Below are positions 45,746 to 54,953 of a stretch of 64,000 bases of DNA, piece by piece. The translations under genes were made by a program, and so were the position numbers. Numbering within the stretch: the first letter of the stretch is position 1; each line of letters starts with the position of its first letter. The DNA is from Acinetobacter proteolyticus (lineage in GTDB: Bacteria; Pseudomonadota; Gammaproteobacteria; Pseudomonadales; Moraxellaceae). The stretch is taken from positions 2,834,057 to 2,898,056 of the forward strand of contig NZ_KB849179.1 of the NCBI RefSeq assembly GCF_000367945.1. Direction: 5' to 3'. The notes under the pieces were generated by a model. The model had not been told where the DNA came from. It was given only the letters and a program-made list of their open reading frames with translations, and did not search any database.

Positions 45746-47002
45746 TTAAAACCGCTTCGTATAGTTCACAAATAGACGGTCTTCACCAAAGTCATTGCCA
45801 TGTTTGACCTTGTAATCAACACGTAGATATTGAACAGCAAAACCCTTTAAATAAGGCTGCTGAAAGGCATAATTGATCAAGACATTGGATTCAGTTTCAT
45901 GATTTTTCTCACCATTGGCGGTTTTAAAATCATGACCATAAACATACTTCAGCATGGCATTTAGCCCAGGTACATAATCTTTAAAATCATAGCCATACAT
46001 CACATGGTAGGACTTTTCATTCTGCTTAAAGAAGCCTGTGGCATTCCAGTTAATAAAATACAACTCAGGCAAAAAACCATCAGGTAAAGGATAGGCCGAT
46101 TCACCAACAATCTGTTGATAGCCCAAGCCAAAGCTGTGATTGTTTACTTTCAGCATTTCCAATACACCAATATTTTGCGCATCGATCTTAAAATTATTGC
46201 CATCATTCTTGGCATTAAAATATTTCAACTTGGAATTGAGTGAAAAAGTTGGCTGTTTCCAAGTATGCTCTAAACCGAGATAGTGCTTGTTATATAAATC
46301 TTCCAAAGTACCAAAGTAATATTCAGCTTTCAGCGCGGGTGTCAGTTGGTAACGTAGGTCAAGATAATTCAAGCCATCGGAATAGACCGTTTTGCCATTG
46401 GCAGTAAAGGAAAAGCGATGAAAATCCTCCTCATTGCGTGGAGATACTTTTTCAACCCGACCAATTTCAGCATAAAGCTGATCCGAAATCTGTGACTTTA
46501 AATTCGTTCCCCAGTACGAGGTAATCAGCTGCCGACTCGCATCTGAAGTGGTGACGGGTAAATCCAGCCATAACTCCCCGATACTCAGCAAGGTTTTGTC
46601 ATAAGCCAGTTTTAAGGTTGCCCCATATTTGGAATAATCAGCAGCTTGGGATTGAGTTTGTGAGTCAAAGGGTAACACCATATCACTGACATGCCGATCT
46701 GCACTTAAACGTACGGCATATTGCAGCGAAGCATCCGCCCCAATCCGAAGTGGTTTGTCTGCGATCACTAAAGGGGTGTCATGTAAATTCGAGGTATAAA
46801 ATAAGGATAACCCTTGCGACCAACTGCCAAAGTTTTTGGCATTCGGATTGTCATAATCCCGATATAGATAGGCATTCTTTAGGTTAAATTTCCATTCATC
46901 TTGAATGGCTTGGGTTGGATCTGCTGCCCACAATATCGAACTACTTCCAAACATCAATAACAGTGTAGTAAGCGTTAAAGTTTGTGTATTTAAATGGTTC
47001 AT
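45746..47002 (-). CDS. OprD-family outer-membrane porin
   Basis: This 418-residue exported protein has a signal peptide cleaved near LWAADP and a beta-barrel-type mature chain with the OprD-style start (EWKFNLKNAYLYRDYDNP, GSWSQGLSLFYTS) and the aromatic C-terminus LFVNYTKRF. OprD/OccK-type porins take up aromatic and organic acids. It is last in the gentisate cluster, so uptake of gentisate or its precursor is inferred. ATG 47002 gives a compact signal peptide; ATG 47014 is possible, and neither has a strong ribosome binding site. Confidence 0.85.
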   Translation of the reverse strand: MNHLNTQTLTLTTLLLMFGSSSILWAADPTQAIQDEWKFNLKNAYLYRDYDNPNAKNFGSWSQGLSLFYTSNLHDTPLVIADKPLRIGADASLQYAVRLSADRHVSDMVLPFDSQTQSQAADYSKYGATLKLAYDKTLLSIGELWLDLPVTTSDASRQLITSYWGTNLKSQISDQLYAEIGRVEKVSPRNEEDFHRFSFTANGKTVYSDGLNYLDLRYQLTPALKAEYYFGTLEDLYNKHYLGLEHTWKQPTFSLNSKLKYFNAKNDGNNFKIDAQNIGVLEMLKVNNHSFGLGYQQIVGESAYPLPDGFLPELYFINWNATGFFKQNEKSYHVMYGYDFKDYVPGLNAMLKYVYGHDFKTANGEKNHETESNVLINYAFQQPYLKGFAVQYLRVDYKVKHGNDFGEDRLFVNYTKRF

Positions 47003-47079
47003 AGAAGGAATCATCCATTGCTGGGTGCTGTGCCATCCATTGGCACAGCCATCTATTTTTATGCGGAATATCTTTAATT

Positions 47080-48423
47080 TCAGCCTAGCGTTGTCACAAC
47101 GACAGGCTGTTCTTTTTTAAGGCGTTTAATCAGCAATAATGAAATGGCTGCACAGAAAGCAGGAATGGCAAGAATGCTGAGAATGGCAAAACTAGAAAGA
47201 TGCAATGACATCAACCAGCCGCCCATGATAGAGCCGACAACCGAACCTACACGTCCAATCGCATTGGCCCAACTCACACCAGTTGCACGGCAATGCGTTG
47301 GATAAAAACTGGATGAAAAGGCATTTGCGCCAACTTGTGAGCCACTAATCCCCACACCCACACCAAACATGGCGAACATCAGCAATACGGTATTAGACTG
47401 TTCGATCCCGAGACCTAGACAGATCAGGAACAAACCACCAAAGACATAGGCTGCACTTAGAATTTTAGTTGCATCCATTTTATCCATCAGCAAACCTAAG
47501 ACGATGGCACCGATCGTTCCGCCAATCTGAAAGATCGAGGTGAGCCAAGAGGCATTGGATAAGTTAAAACCCGCATTGGTGAGTAAGGTCGGCATCCAGC
47601 TCGAGATCATATAAATGATCAGCAGACTCATAAAAAATGTAAACCAAATCAAAAAAGTACCCAAAGCAAGTCCCTTGCTAAATAGGTCTTTGAGTCTAGA
47701 TTTTGCCACTTCATTGGCAGGTGGGACTAAGCTTGGAATCTGCGTGATATGCGGTGCCATACGACGAATGATGCTTTCAATGTGTTCAGCACTTTTTTGT
47801 TTCAAAACCAGAAAACGCAGCGATTCAGGCAAGAGATAATATAACAAAGGCACTGTACATAAAGGTGCAATTCCCCCGATCAATAAAATGCCATGCCAAC
47901 CGATATGCGGTAGCAGTTGTGCCGACAGAACCCCACCCAGCGCAGAGCCAATGGTAAAACCACAAAACATCATGGTGACCAAATTGGAACGGCGGGACGT
48001 CGGTGCATATTCTGACGTTAAGGTAATGGCATTCGGTAAAGCACCACCTAAACCCAGCCCAGTGAGAAAACGCCAAATAATCAGCGTTTGCAAGTCCGAT
48101 GAAAAGGCGGCAAATAGGCTGGCACAGCCAAACATGATCACCGAGCCGATCAGAATCGGCTTACGCCCAAGTTTATCGGACAACGGGCCAAAAATCAGAG
48201 CACCTGCCATCAAGCCAAATAAGCCTGCGCCAAATAACGGTGCCAGATCAGTGGGTTGTAAGCCCCACTCGGCTTTCAATGCAGGAGCAATAAAACCCAC
48301 TGCTGCGGTATCAAAACCATCAATTGCAACAATCAAAAAGCACAACCACATGATTAGCTTTTGCAAAGCCGACAGTGGTATTTCATCAATGAAACTTTGT
48401 ACGTCTATGGTTTTCTGAGACAT
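47080..48423 (-). CDS. Aromatic acid:H+ symporter (AAHS family MFS)
   Basis: This 447-residue MFS protein has twelve helices and the AAHS marks: IVAIDGFDTAAVGFIAP in the first helix (the essential DGxD-type Asp pair), GPLSDKLGRKPILIGS in the loop after helix 2, and GLGLGGALPNAITLTSEYAP. ATG 48423 has AAAGGAG six bases upstream and is preferred over a longer frame. Family members carry benzoate, protocatechuate, 4-hydroxybenzoate or gentisate. Its place directly behind the gentisate degradation genes makes gentisate or 3-hydroxybenzoate likely, similar to GenK. Confidence 0.9.
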   Translation of the reverse strand: MSQKTIDVQSFIDEIPLSALQKLIMWLCFLIVAIDGFDTAAVGFIAPALKAEWGLQPTDLAPLFGAGLFGLMAGALIFGPLSDKLGRKPILIGSVIMFGCASLFAAFSSDLQTLIIWRFLTGLGLGGALPNAITLTSEYAPTSRRSNLVTMMFCGFTIGSALGGVLSAQLLPHIGWHGILLIGGIAPLCTVPLLYYLLPESLRFLVLKQKSAEHIESIIRRMAPHITQIPSLVPPANEVAKSRLKDLFSKGLALGTFLIWFTFFMSLLIIYMISSWMPTLLTNAGFNLSNASWLTSIFQIGGTIGAIVLGLLMDKMDATKILSAAYVFGGLFLICLGLGIEQSNTVLLMFAMFGVGVGISGSQVGANAFSSSFYPTHCRATGVSWANAIGRVGSVVGSIMGGWLMSLHLSSFAILSILAIPAFCAAISLLLIKRLKKEQPVVVTTLG

Positions 48424-48531
48424 AACGACTCCTTTTGCCAATACTTTGGCCAGTGCAATCCTTAGCAAAGGTGCTCAACTCTATTTATTGTTCAGTTTGA
48501 GCACCTGTTTAAACCACTCAGATCAAGTGAG

Positions 48532-49233
48532 TTATTTCACATTCACGGTGATGCCTGTTAAGCCTGCAATCTCGGCACGCATGACATCACCTCGTACCAC
48601 AGCACCGACTCCTTCAGGCGTACCGGTAAAGATCAAGTCGCCCGCTTTAAGTTCAAATAAGGTCGACAGATTGGCAATGGTTTCAGCAACGGACCAGATC
48701 AAATGAGTGATATCACTACGCTGTACAGTTTCACCATTCACGGTCAAATGAATCTCGGCCTGATTGATTTCACCAGTTTCAGTCATTGGATGAATAGGGC
48801 CAATCGGCGCAGAAAAATCGAATGCTTTGCCAATTTCCCATGGACGACCTTTTTCACGCATACTCATTTGCAAGTCACGGCGAGTCATGTCCAAACCAAC
48901 GGCATAGCCATAAATGTAATTTGCGGCATCTTCGACCGAAACATTTTTAGCATCGCGCCCTATTGCCACCACCAACTCAATTTCATAGTGATAGTTTGAG
49001 GTTTCAGTTGGATAAGGAATCTCTACTGCATCCTGATTAACCGGTACGATCGACTCAAGATCGTTAGGTTTACAAAAGAAAAATGGCGGCTCGCGATCGG
49101 GATCAAAGCCCATTTCACGTGCGTGGGCAGCGTAGTTACGCCCGACACAATAGACACGGCGTACTGGAAATTGCTGATCTGAGCCATGAATAAACAGGCC
49201 CGCGGGTGTCATTGGCTGGAAAATAAAAGTCAT
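48532..49233 (-). CDS. Fumarylpyruvate hydrolase (FAH family)
   Basis: This 233-residue FAH-family enzyme is predicted to cleave fumarylpyruvate into fumarate and pyruvate, the last gentisate-pathway step. The metal site is visible as HYEIELVVAIG (Glu-X-Glu, residues ~82-92) and VGLDMTRRDLQ with the conserved Asp; the lid region VYCVGRNYAAHAREMG and the final LKAGDLIFTGTPEGVG are also typical. The surrounding maleylpyruvate isomerase and gentisate dioxygenase genes are the main argument for the substrate, because FAH sequences alone do not decide it. Confidence 0.9.
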   Translation of the reverse strand: MTFIFQPMTPAGLFIHGSDQQFPVRRVYCVGRNYAAHAREMGFDPDREPPFFFCKPNDLESIVPVNQDAVEIPYPTETSNYHYEIELVVAIGRDAKNVSVEDAANYIYGYAVGLDMTRRDLQMSMREKGRPWEIGKAFDFSAPIGPIHPMTETGEINQAEIHLTVNGETVQRSDITHLIWSVAETIANLSTLFELKAGDLIFTGTPEGVGAVVRGDVMRAEIAGLTGITVNVK

Positions 49234-49269
49234 GGCATATTCCTTGTTGATATAGGTTAAATCAGAGTC

Positions 49270-49905
49270 TTAAAACGCATCGGCCTGCTGTTCAGGGGCA
49301 GCTTTCTGGAACGCGTCGAGGGTCATACAATGCTGATAAATTTCATTAATTTGAGGATACGCCGACAGGTCGACCTGAAAGCGTTGTGCCGATACCACTT
49401 GCGGAATCAAATACGCATCGGCAATGCTGACTTGCTTGCCATAGCAGAACTTTTCCCGAGTTGAATCTTCAGCCAATAGGTGCTCTAAGGCTGAAAAACC
49501 ATCCTGAATCCACTTAGCACACCACGCATTGATCTGGTTCTGATCCAGCCCAAGCTGGCGTAAGTATTCCAGTACCCGCTTATTGTTTAAGGGATGAATA
49601 TCACAACCGATCAAGGCCGCAATGGCGCGTACCCTCTCTTTACCCAACGCATCTGCTGGCAACAGGGCTGGTTCAGGGTATTGCTGTTCTAACCATTCGA
49701 TTATGGCGGGGCTTTGTAATAACCTGCCTGCTTCCGTTTCCAACACTGGAACAAAACCTTGTGGACTAAGCCTTTGAAAAGCCGCTTGATGATGCTCATT
49801 TTTCGCCAACGATACATAGCTCGCCTCATAATCCAAACCTTTGAGATTTAGGACAATGCGGGTACGGTGCGATGTGCCACTACGGAAAAAACCATACAGT
49901 TTCAT
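49270..49905 (-). CDS. Maleylpyruvate isomerase (zeta-class GST)
   Basis: This 211-residue zeta-class GST-fold enzyme, with the N-terminal motif FFRSGTSHRTRIVLNLKGLDYE, holds the Ser/Thr/His active-site region; QSPAIIEWLEQQYPEPALLP and the C-terminal CYGKQVSIADAYLIPQVVSA are zeta-class signatures. The expected reaction is glutathione-dependent isomerisation of maleylpyruvate to fumarylpyruvate. Its ATG overlaps the dioxygenase stop codon (ATGA). Maleylacetoacetate isomerase, a close relative in homogentisate catabolism, is the alternative; the gentisate dioxygenase neighbour decides for maleylpyruvate. Confidence 0.9.
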   Translation of the reverse strand: MKLYGFFRSGTSHRTRIVLNLKGLDYEASYVSLAKNEHHQAAFQRLSPQGFVPVLETEAGRLLQSPAIIEWLEQQYPEPALLPADALGKERVRAIAALIGCDIHPLNNKRVLEYLRQLGLDQNQINAWCAKWIQDGFSALEHLLAEDSTREKFCYGKQVSIADAYLIPQVVSAQRFQVDLSAYPQINEIYQHCMTLDAFQKAAPEQQADAF

Positions 49906-50963
49906 GGGCTCACTCCTTCAGCATGGCGGTCACGTATCGAATACAGGCCTAATTTGCGTTGCAAAGGTGCCTCATCGGCAACAAAAACATAGCATGGCTG
50001 CGCAGATGTATTGATTAAATCAATAGCAGCAAAACACGGTGCACATGCGGTATCCGCTTGGGTTAAATGGAAGTCCTGTTGATCAATCTGGATGGTCAGA
50101 GCTCCTTCAATCACATGAAAGACCTGTGCAGTGGAACGCAAAGGTAAAGACAGCGTTTCATTCGGACGCAGGAGTAAAGCTGAATAACCCAGAATGTTCT
50201 GACAATCTTGACCCGTTTCAGGATTGACATATGCCACTTGTAACGGGTCCTGATAGCCAGCTTTTTCGGCCAAAGCATCCAGTACTTTTTTGGTGTCTTT
50301 CCAGGCATAACGCATCATCGGATAAGGGGCATCTTCACGACTAAAATGTGGTGTTGGCACAATACCCGCCGCATACTGAAGGGTAGTCCCCTGATTAATT
50401 CGTTCGACTTCCTGACGACGCCCCTCTTCAACAAAAGAGGCTTCCATGTAATAAACCAATGGTAAATCAAGGATATCCATCCAGATCACAGGTTGATCGC
50501 CATCATGTCCATGCTCATGCCACAACCCAGATGGCGTCAGGATCATGTCACCATGTTCCATCAAACATTTTTGCCCTTCGACCGTGGTATAGGCCCCCTG
50601 TCCTTCAACAATGAGCCGTACCGCATTCGGTGCATGTCGATGTGCAGGCGCCCACTCTTGCGGAAGCAGTAATTGCATGCCGAGATACATGGCTGGGCTG
50701 ACTTTCATATTCTCCAAACCATGCCCAGGGTTGACGAGTGCCAACACACGACGCTCGGCCTTTTCAATCGGTGTTAACTCCCCAGCTTCAAGCAACAGAG
50801 GCTTAATCTGCTGAAAATACCAAGCAGTGGCAACCGTTTGCGGTCTTGGTTTATGAGGTGGAATAAAGCTTCTTAAATTGGGCCACAATGGCACCAGATT
50901 GGATGCATTCAGTTCTTCACGATAACGCTCTGGTAGCTCTTCGAGCGTGCCTAGCTGTTCCAT
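49902..50963 (-). CDS. Gentisate 1,2-dioxygenase
   Basis: This 353-residue bicupin ring-cleavage enzyme uses ferrous iron to open gentisate to maleylpyruvate. The first cupin has HRHAPNAVRLIVEGQGAYTTV and the second ligand part SGLWHEHGHDG, giving the His set of the family; the C-terminal cupin (VFHVIEGALTIQID, ~285-300) is degenerate. The N-terminal helical part (~1-90) ending in NPGHGLENMKVSPAMYLGMQ is typical of gentisate dioxygenases. AAGGAA precedes the ATG. As the first gene of the cluster it lies directly behind a promoter with two inverted repeats shared with a LysR gene. Confidence 0.93.
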   Translation of the reverse strand: MEQLGTLEELPERYREELNASNLVPLWPNLRSFIPPHKPRPQTVATAWYFQQIKPLLLEAGELTPIEKAERRVLALVNPGHGLENMKVSPAMYLGMQLLLPQEWAPAHRHAPNAVRLIVEGQGAYTTVEGQKCLMEHGDMILTPSGLWHEHGHDGDQPVIWMDILDLPLVYYMEASFVEEGRRQEVERINQGTTLQYAAGIVPTPHFSREDAPYPMMRYAWKDTKKVLDALAEKAGYQDPLQVAYVNPETGQDCQNILGYSALLLRPNETLSLPLRSTAQVFHVIEGALTIQIDQQDFHLTQADTACAPCFAAIDLINTSAQPCYVFVADEAPLQRKLGLYSIRDRHAEGVSP

Positions 50964-51117
50964 ATGTCATTCCTTTTACTGCCCATGGAGCACAATACTA
51001 ATGACGATAATTTCATCAATATTCGGTATTGACTCAATGTAGCAATCAGGATGTGTTGAATCTATGCACAAAAAACAATAGGCTGTATTGATAAAATCAA
51101 TACGGTGGTTGATGTTA
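50964..51117. promoter_or_regulatory. Divergent gentisate / lysR promoter with two related inverted repeats
   Basis: TCAATA/TATTGA (51016-51032, spacer of five) and GTATTGAT/ATCAATAC (51085-51103, spacer of three) use the same ATCAATA half-site in opposite arrangements. The second lies just ahead of the lysR start, the first near the middle, as expected for LysR-type recognition and activation sites. Confidence 0.7.
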
Positions 51118-52011
51118 ATGTTTGATCTGGATACACGGCTGCTGAAAATTTTCTTTGAAATTTATCAACACAAAAGTATTTCTAAAGCTGCAGAACAGTT
51201 GGGTATCGGTCAACCCACTTTGAGTATTGCACTAAATAAACTCAGGGCCCATTTTGGAGACCCGCTGTTTGTACGTATTGAAAATAAAATGCAGCCCACC
51301 GAGCTCGCCCAACAGATCTATCCGATGGTGGTGGAAATCTTAAACCGCTTGAAATTGGTCCAGAATTACAATATTGACTTTGATCCACAGACTTCGACTT
51401 ATCAATTCCGTATCAGCATGACCGACATCAGTCATTTGGTGTTTTTACCACGTCTGATGAATTACATGCGTCAGCATGCCCCCTCAATTCGACTGGAAAT
51501 TTTACCGATTGACAGCCAAACCGCACCGATGATGTCAAATGGAGATATTGATCTCGCCATTGGATTTCTCCCTCAGTTGGAAGCTGGTTTTTATCAACAA
51601 ACCCTGTTTCAGCAACATTACACCTGTATTGCCAGTCAACAGCATCCAAGACTGACCGGAACCAGCCTGTCTGCTTTGGAGTTCGCTCAAGAATTACATG
51701 TCGATATCTTGGCAACGGGGGGACATTATGTGGTGGAGCATGAACTGCAAAAACACGGCGTCAGCCGAAATATTCTGGTGCGTTTACCCAGCTATTTAGG
51801 GGTCGGCCTGATTGTCCGTGATACCGATGTCATTGCCACTATTCCAAATTATCTGGCGCAGGTGTTAATGACACAGGGCGGACTGAAAAGCTTCGACCCA
51901 CCTTATAAATTCCCTCAATTCAGCGTCAAGCAACACTGGCATTCACGTATGCATCAGAACCCAAGTAATCAGTGGTTAAGGCAGATCTGCTTTAAACTGT
52001 TCTCGGCTTAA
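51118..52011 (+). CDS. LysR-family regulator of the gentisate cluster
   Basis: This 297-residue LysR-type regulator begins MFDLDTRLLKIFFEIYQHKS, with the helix-turn-helix KAAEQLGIGQPTLSIALNKLR (landmark residues ~24-44) and an effector-binding domain from ~90. ATG 51118 has GGTGG nine bases upstream; an earlier ATG at 51112 and a TTG further up are weaker. Divergent orientation to the gentisate genes and the two inverted repeats in the shared region support control of that operon, probably with gentisate or 3-hydroxybenzoate as effector (inferred). Confidence 0.92.
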   Translation: MFDLDTRLLKIFFEIYQHKSISKAAEQLGIGQPTLSIALNKLRAHFGDPLFVRIENKMQPTELAQQIYPMVVEILNRLKLVQNYNIDFDPQTSTYQFRISMTDISHLVFLPRLMNYMRQHAPSIRLEILPIDSQTAPMMSNGDIDLAIGFLPQLEAGFYQQTLFQQHYTCIASQQHPRLTGTSLSALEFAQELHVDILATGGHYVVEHELQKHGVSRNILVRLPSYLGVGLIVRDTDVIATIPNYLAQVLMTQGGLKSFDPPYKFPQFSVKQHWHSRMHQNPSNQWLRQICFKLFSA

Positions 52012-52031
52012 TGCTGAGCAAGGTTAAAATA

Positions 52032-52061
52032 AAATAGCGCATCGAAATTGATGCGCTATTT
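52032..52061. terminator. Hairpin between lysR and the aldehyde dehydrogenase gene
   Basis: AAATAGCGCATC pairs perfectly with GATGCGCTATTT around a six-base loop. It lies between two convergent genes and has modest T/A flanks, so it may work in both directions. Confidence 0.75.
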
Positions 52062-52090
52062 GATATCTCATTCCATGGCTGACAAAACAT

Positions 52091-53548
52091 CTAGTCCGTT
52101 CTAGAAACACCGGTTGAAATGCTAATGTGCTTATATTCAATAAAGTCATCCATGGCCGCCATACCATTCATTCGGCCGAGTCCAGAATTTTTGAACCCAC
52201 CTTCTTCAAACTCGTCATACACCACGGCCCAATCATTGATCCAAACCGTACCCGCTTCCATTTCTGTCGCCACACGCAATGGTAAATCCACATCACGACT
52301 CCAGATTGAAGCCGCTAAACCATATTGGTTGTCATTGGCGAGTGCAATCGCTTCCGCTTCAGTATCAAATACTTGCAAGGTCAGCACTGGTCCAAACGTT
52401 TCTTCCTGAATGATTTCCATCGCATTATCATTCACTTCGAGCAAGGTTGGGCGATAGAAAGCGCCTTTCGCCAACTCACCCTCAGTGATCGGCCCACCAC
52501 GAACAATAACCTTGGCTCCTTCGGCAATCGCTTTTTCAACCACCGCATCAACACGTGCCACATTATCCTTATCGATCAAGGGTCCCATATCACTGCTTGG
52601 ATCAGCAGCAGGACCAACTTTAACCGCTTCCAAACGCTGAGCCAGTTTCTGTTTTAGTTCATCTGCCAACTCACGCTGCACCAACAAACGTGAACCAGTC
52701 ATACAGAACTGGCCCGCGAAGATGGTCAAGGCTTTTTCCAGTTTAGGTAATACCAGATCAAGATCCGCATCTTTAAACACGATCATCGGGGTTTTACCCC
52801 CTAGCTCTAAGCCAAATCGTTTCAGATGTTGTGCACCTGTTGCCGAAATGGCCTTCCCAGTTGCCGTGCTGCCGGTAAAGCTAATCACAGGGACATCTGG
52901 AGATTCAACCAGTAAACGCGATCCACCTCCAGTCGACTCACTAAAGAGATTGATCACTCCTTGTGGTAATGAAGGAAGCTCAGAAAAAATTCGGGAGATC
53001 ACGGCATTGGTTTGTGCGGTTTGACCCGGCATCTTAATGACTGTTGTGGTGCCCGCGGCTAATGCAGGTGCCAGTGAACGAATCATTAAAACTACTGGAG
53101 AATTCCACGGTACGATAATTCCAGATACCCCCATCGGTTCACGCAAAACCATCGAGTAACTACCTGGCTTTGGTTCCAATGCTCGGCCGTACTCGGTTAA
53201 CGTCAATGCTGCGTAATAACGTAATTTGGCGGGAACCATCGTCACTTCAAAGCTGGCTTCTGCTTTAATTTTTCCATTTTCAGTGGCCAGAATCTCAATC
53301 AATTCATCTGCATGGCGTTCAAAAGCATCGGCCATTTCATTGAGTACTTTTGCGCGTAAACGACGGTCGCGCTTCCAATCGGTTTTTTTAAATGCAGTCT
53401 TTGCGGCCCATATGGCACTCTGCGCCTGCTCTACCGTCGCATTGGCATATTGCCCAATCACTTCATATGTTGCTGGATTAATCGATTGTATATGCTGATG
53501 AGAGTCCACCCACTCACCATTAATCCAGTTTTTAGCTAATCTATTCAT
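52091..53548 (-). CDS. NAD(P)-dependent aldehyde dehydrogenase
   Basis: This 485-residue member of the ALDH superfamily carries the Glu general base in LELGGKTPMIVF (~255-266) and the nucleophilic Cys in FAGQFCMTGSRL (~290-301); the Rossmann element VISFTGSTATGKAI and the late EETFGPVLTLQVF motif are intact. ATG 53548 has AGGA well spaced upstream, so an earlier GTG is unlikely. It lies beside the gentisate regulator and another LysR gene, so an aromatic or related aldehyde is plausible, but substrate cannot be assigned. Confidence 0.92.
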   Translation of the reverse strand: MNRLAKNWINGEWVDSHQHIQSINPATYEVIGQYANATVEQAQSAIWAAKTAFKKTDWKRDRRLRAKVLNEMADAFERHADELIEILATENGKIKAEASFEVTMVPAKLRYYAALTLTEYGRALEPKPGSYSMVLREPMGVSGIIVPWNSPVVLMIRSLAPALAAGTTTVIKMPGQTAQTNAVISRIFSELPSLPQGVINLFSESTGGGSRLLVESPDVPVISFTGSTATGKAISATGAQHLKRFGLELGGKTPMIVFKDADLDLVLPKLEKALTIFAGQFCMTGSRLLVQRELADELKQKLAQRLEAVKVGPAADPSSDMGPLIDKDNVARVDAVVEKAIAEGAKVIVRGGPITEGELAKGAFYRPTLLEVNDNAMEIIQEETFGPVLTLQVFDTEAEAIALANDNQYGLAASIWSRDVDLPLRVATEMEAGTVWINDWAVVYDEFEEGGFKNSGLGRMNGMAAMDDFIEYKHISISTGVSRTD

Positions 53549-53896
53549 CTGCACATCCTAAAAATGAAAATAAGCGAAGATCGGTTGAGTCCTCAATCAA
53601 ATACCTATTTACCACCCTATTCACTGTCATATTTCATCATCAAGATTGACGATCTAAGCAATTGCCAGACTGCAACCCAAGCTATTTCTAAACCACACTT
53701 GCAAGTAACTTTGGATTCATGGGTTCGACTGATTAAGACAATACATCGGTAACATAAATACGGATTGAACATGCGATCTCCTGAGATCACCCGATTCAAC
53801 AGGGGTTAAAGTGAGGCAAACACCCTACCAAATGAAGTTTTTTGTTCACTAGACCACAAAATGCAAAACCATGATTCGATTTTTCCGAACAGCATT
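53549..53896. promoter_or_regulatory. Upstream region of the aldehyde dehydrogenase gene
   Basis: No gene is supported in these 348 bases. A short palindrome GATCTC/GAGATC lies at 53775-53788, about 230 bases ahead of the ALDH start; it could be a regulator site. A 62-codon open frame on the plus strand has no recognisable features and is not reported as a gene. Confidence 0.4.
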
Positions 53897-54826
53897 TTAT
53901 GATGACTGCTGCAAAATGCGCTGAATCTGGCTATCCCAAGGCGTAGGATGGCCTATTTTTCTGGATAGAAAATCGACCAAAGCTTGAATTTTAGGAGAGG
54001 CTCGATTCGACATACGGTAAACCACTGAAATATTGCCTCCCGAAGGCGAAAACTCAGGCAAGATCACTTTAAGTTGCTGCTGGCAAATGGCTTCTGCGGC
54101 GAGAAAGCCAGGTAAAATCGCAATCCCTAAGCCAAGCCTGGCAGCTTCCAACAATTGGTGACCACTATCTGTACGTAGATAAGGTAAAATGCGAAAAAAT
54201 GCCTTCTTACCATCGACAGGGAGTTGCCACATAGCATGTGGTTCTCGGGACAAATACAACAGACCACGGTGTCGCAACAGTTCATTGGGATGTGTTGGTC
54301 TTCCATATACTTGTAAGTAGTCTGGACTTGCACAAATATAATGATGATTCGGTGCTATGGTTTGACTGATTAGATTGGAATCGGGTAACTCCCCCATCCG
54401 AATCGCCGCATCATAATGACCATTATTCAGATTGACGAAATGATCACTCGACTCAATATCTAGCTTGAGTTCAGGATACAGTTGCATAAATTCGGCTAAA
54501 TAAGGCGCAAGATATTGAATATTAAACGCCTGCGGTACCGACAAACGAAAACTGCCACTTAAATGCTCATGCCGAGCGCTGATGGATTCTTCCAAGTCAC
54601 TTAATTCAGCCAGAATCTTGCTGGACTGCTGATAAAATTCCTGCCCAACCTCGGTGAGCAACATGCTTCGACCACGATGAATCAGTGCGGCAGATAAACG
54701 CTGTTCCAATTGCTGAATCCGTTGACTCACCACCGATTTAGTAATGCCCAAACGTTTCGCAGCGTGAGTAATACTACCGGCCTCAACCACTGCAATGAAT
54801 GTCTGCATTTCAACAATCTGATTCAA
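53897..54826 (-). CDS. LysR-family transcriptional regulator
   Basis: This 309-residue LysR-type regulator has an N-terminal helix-turn-helix (ITHAAKRLGITKSVVSQRIQQ, landmarks ~19-39) and an effector domain (GSFRLSVPQAFNIQYLAPYLA onward). The order of landmark motifs (NNGHYDAAIRMGELPDSNLIS) resembles the large AaeR/CrgA-type branch, whose members regulate oxidoreductase or aromatic efflux genes. It points toward the ALDH gene, which lies 348 bases downstream on the same strand, so control of that gene is a reasonable guess only. Confidence 0.88.
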   Translation of the reverse strand: MNQIVEMQTFIAVVEAGSITHAAKRLGITKSVVSQRIQQLEQRLSAALIHRGRSMLLTEVGQEFYQQSSKILAELSDLEESISARHEHLSGSFRLSVPQAFNIQYLAPYLAEFMQLYPELKLDIESSDHFVNLNNGHYDAAIRMGELPDSNLISQTIAPNHHYICASPDYLQVYGRPTHPNELLRHRGLLYLSREPHAMWQLPVDGKKAFFRILPYLRTDSGHQLLEAARLGLGIAILPGFLAAEAICQQQLKVILPEFSPSGGNISVVYRMSNRASPKIQALVDFLSRKIGHPTPWDSQIQRILQQSS

Positions 54827-54953
54827 AAGGCACTCCCTATCTGGGTTTGATCATAGACGAATGTTAGGTCTAATCACGCCGACTTGAATAGTCTGTTCTT
54901 GCAATACTCGGTCTCATCTATGCAACAATTCAAGTACCGTCCCTTAATGTTTA

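Noticed and set aside
53564..53752. 62-codon plus-strand frame upstream of the aldehyde dehydrogenase
   Set aside because: No ribosome binding site and no recognisable domain; it lies in a promoter region.
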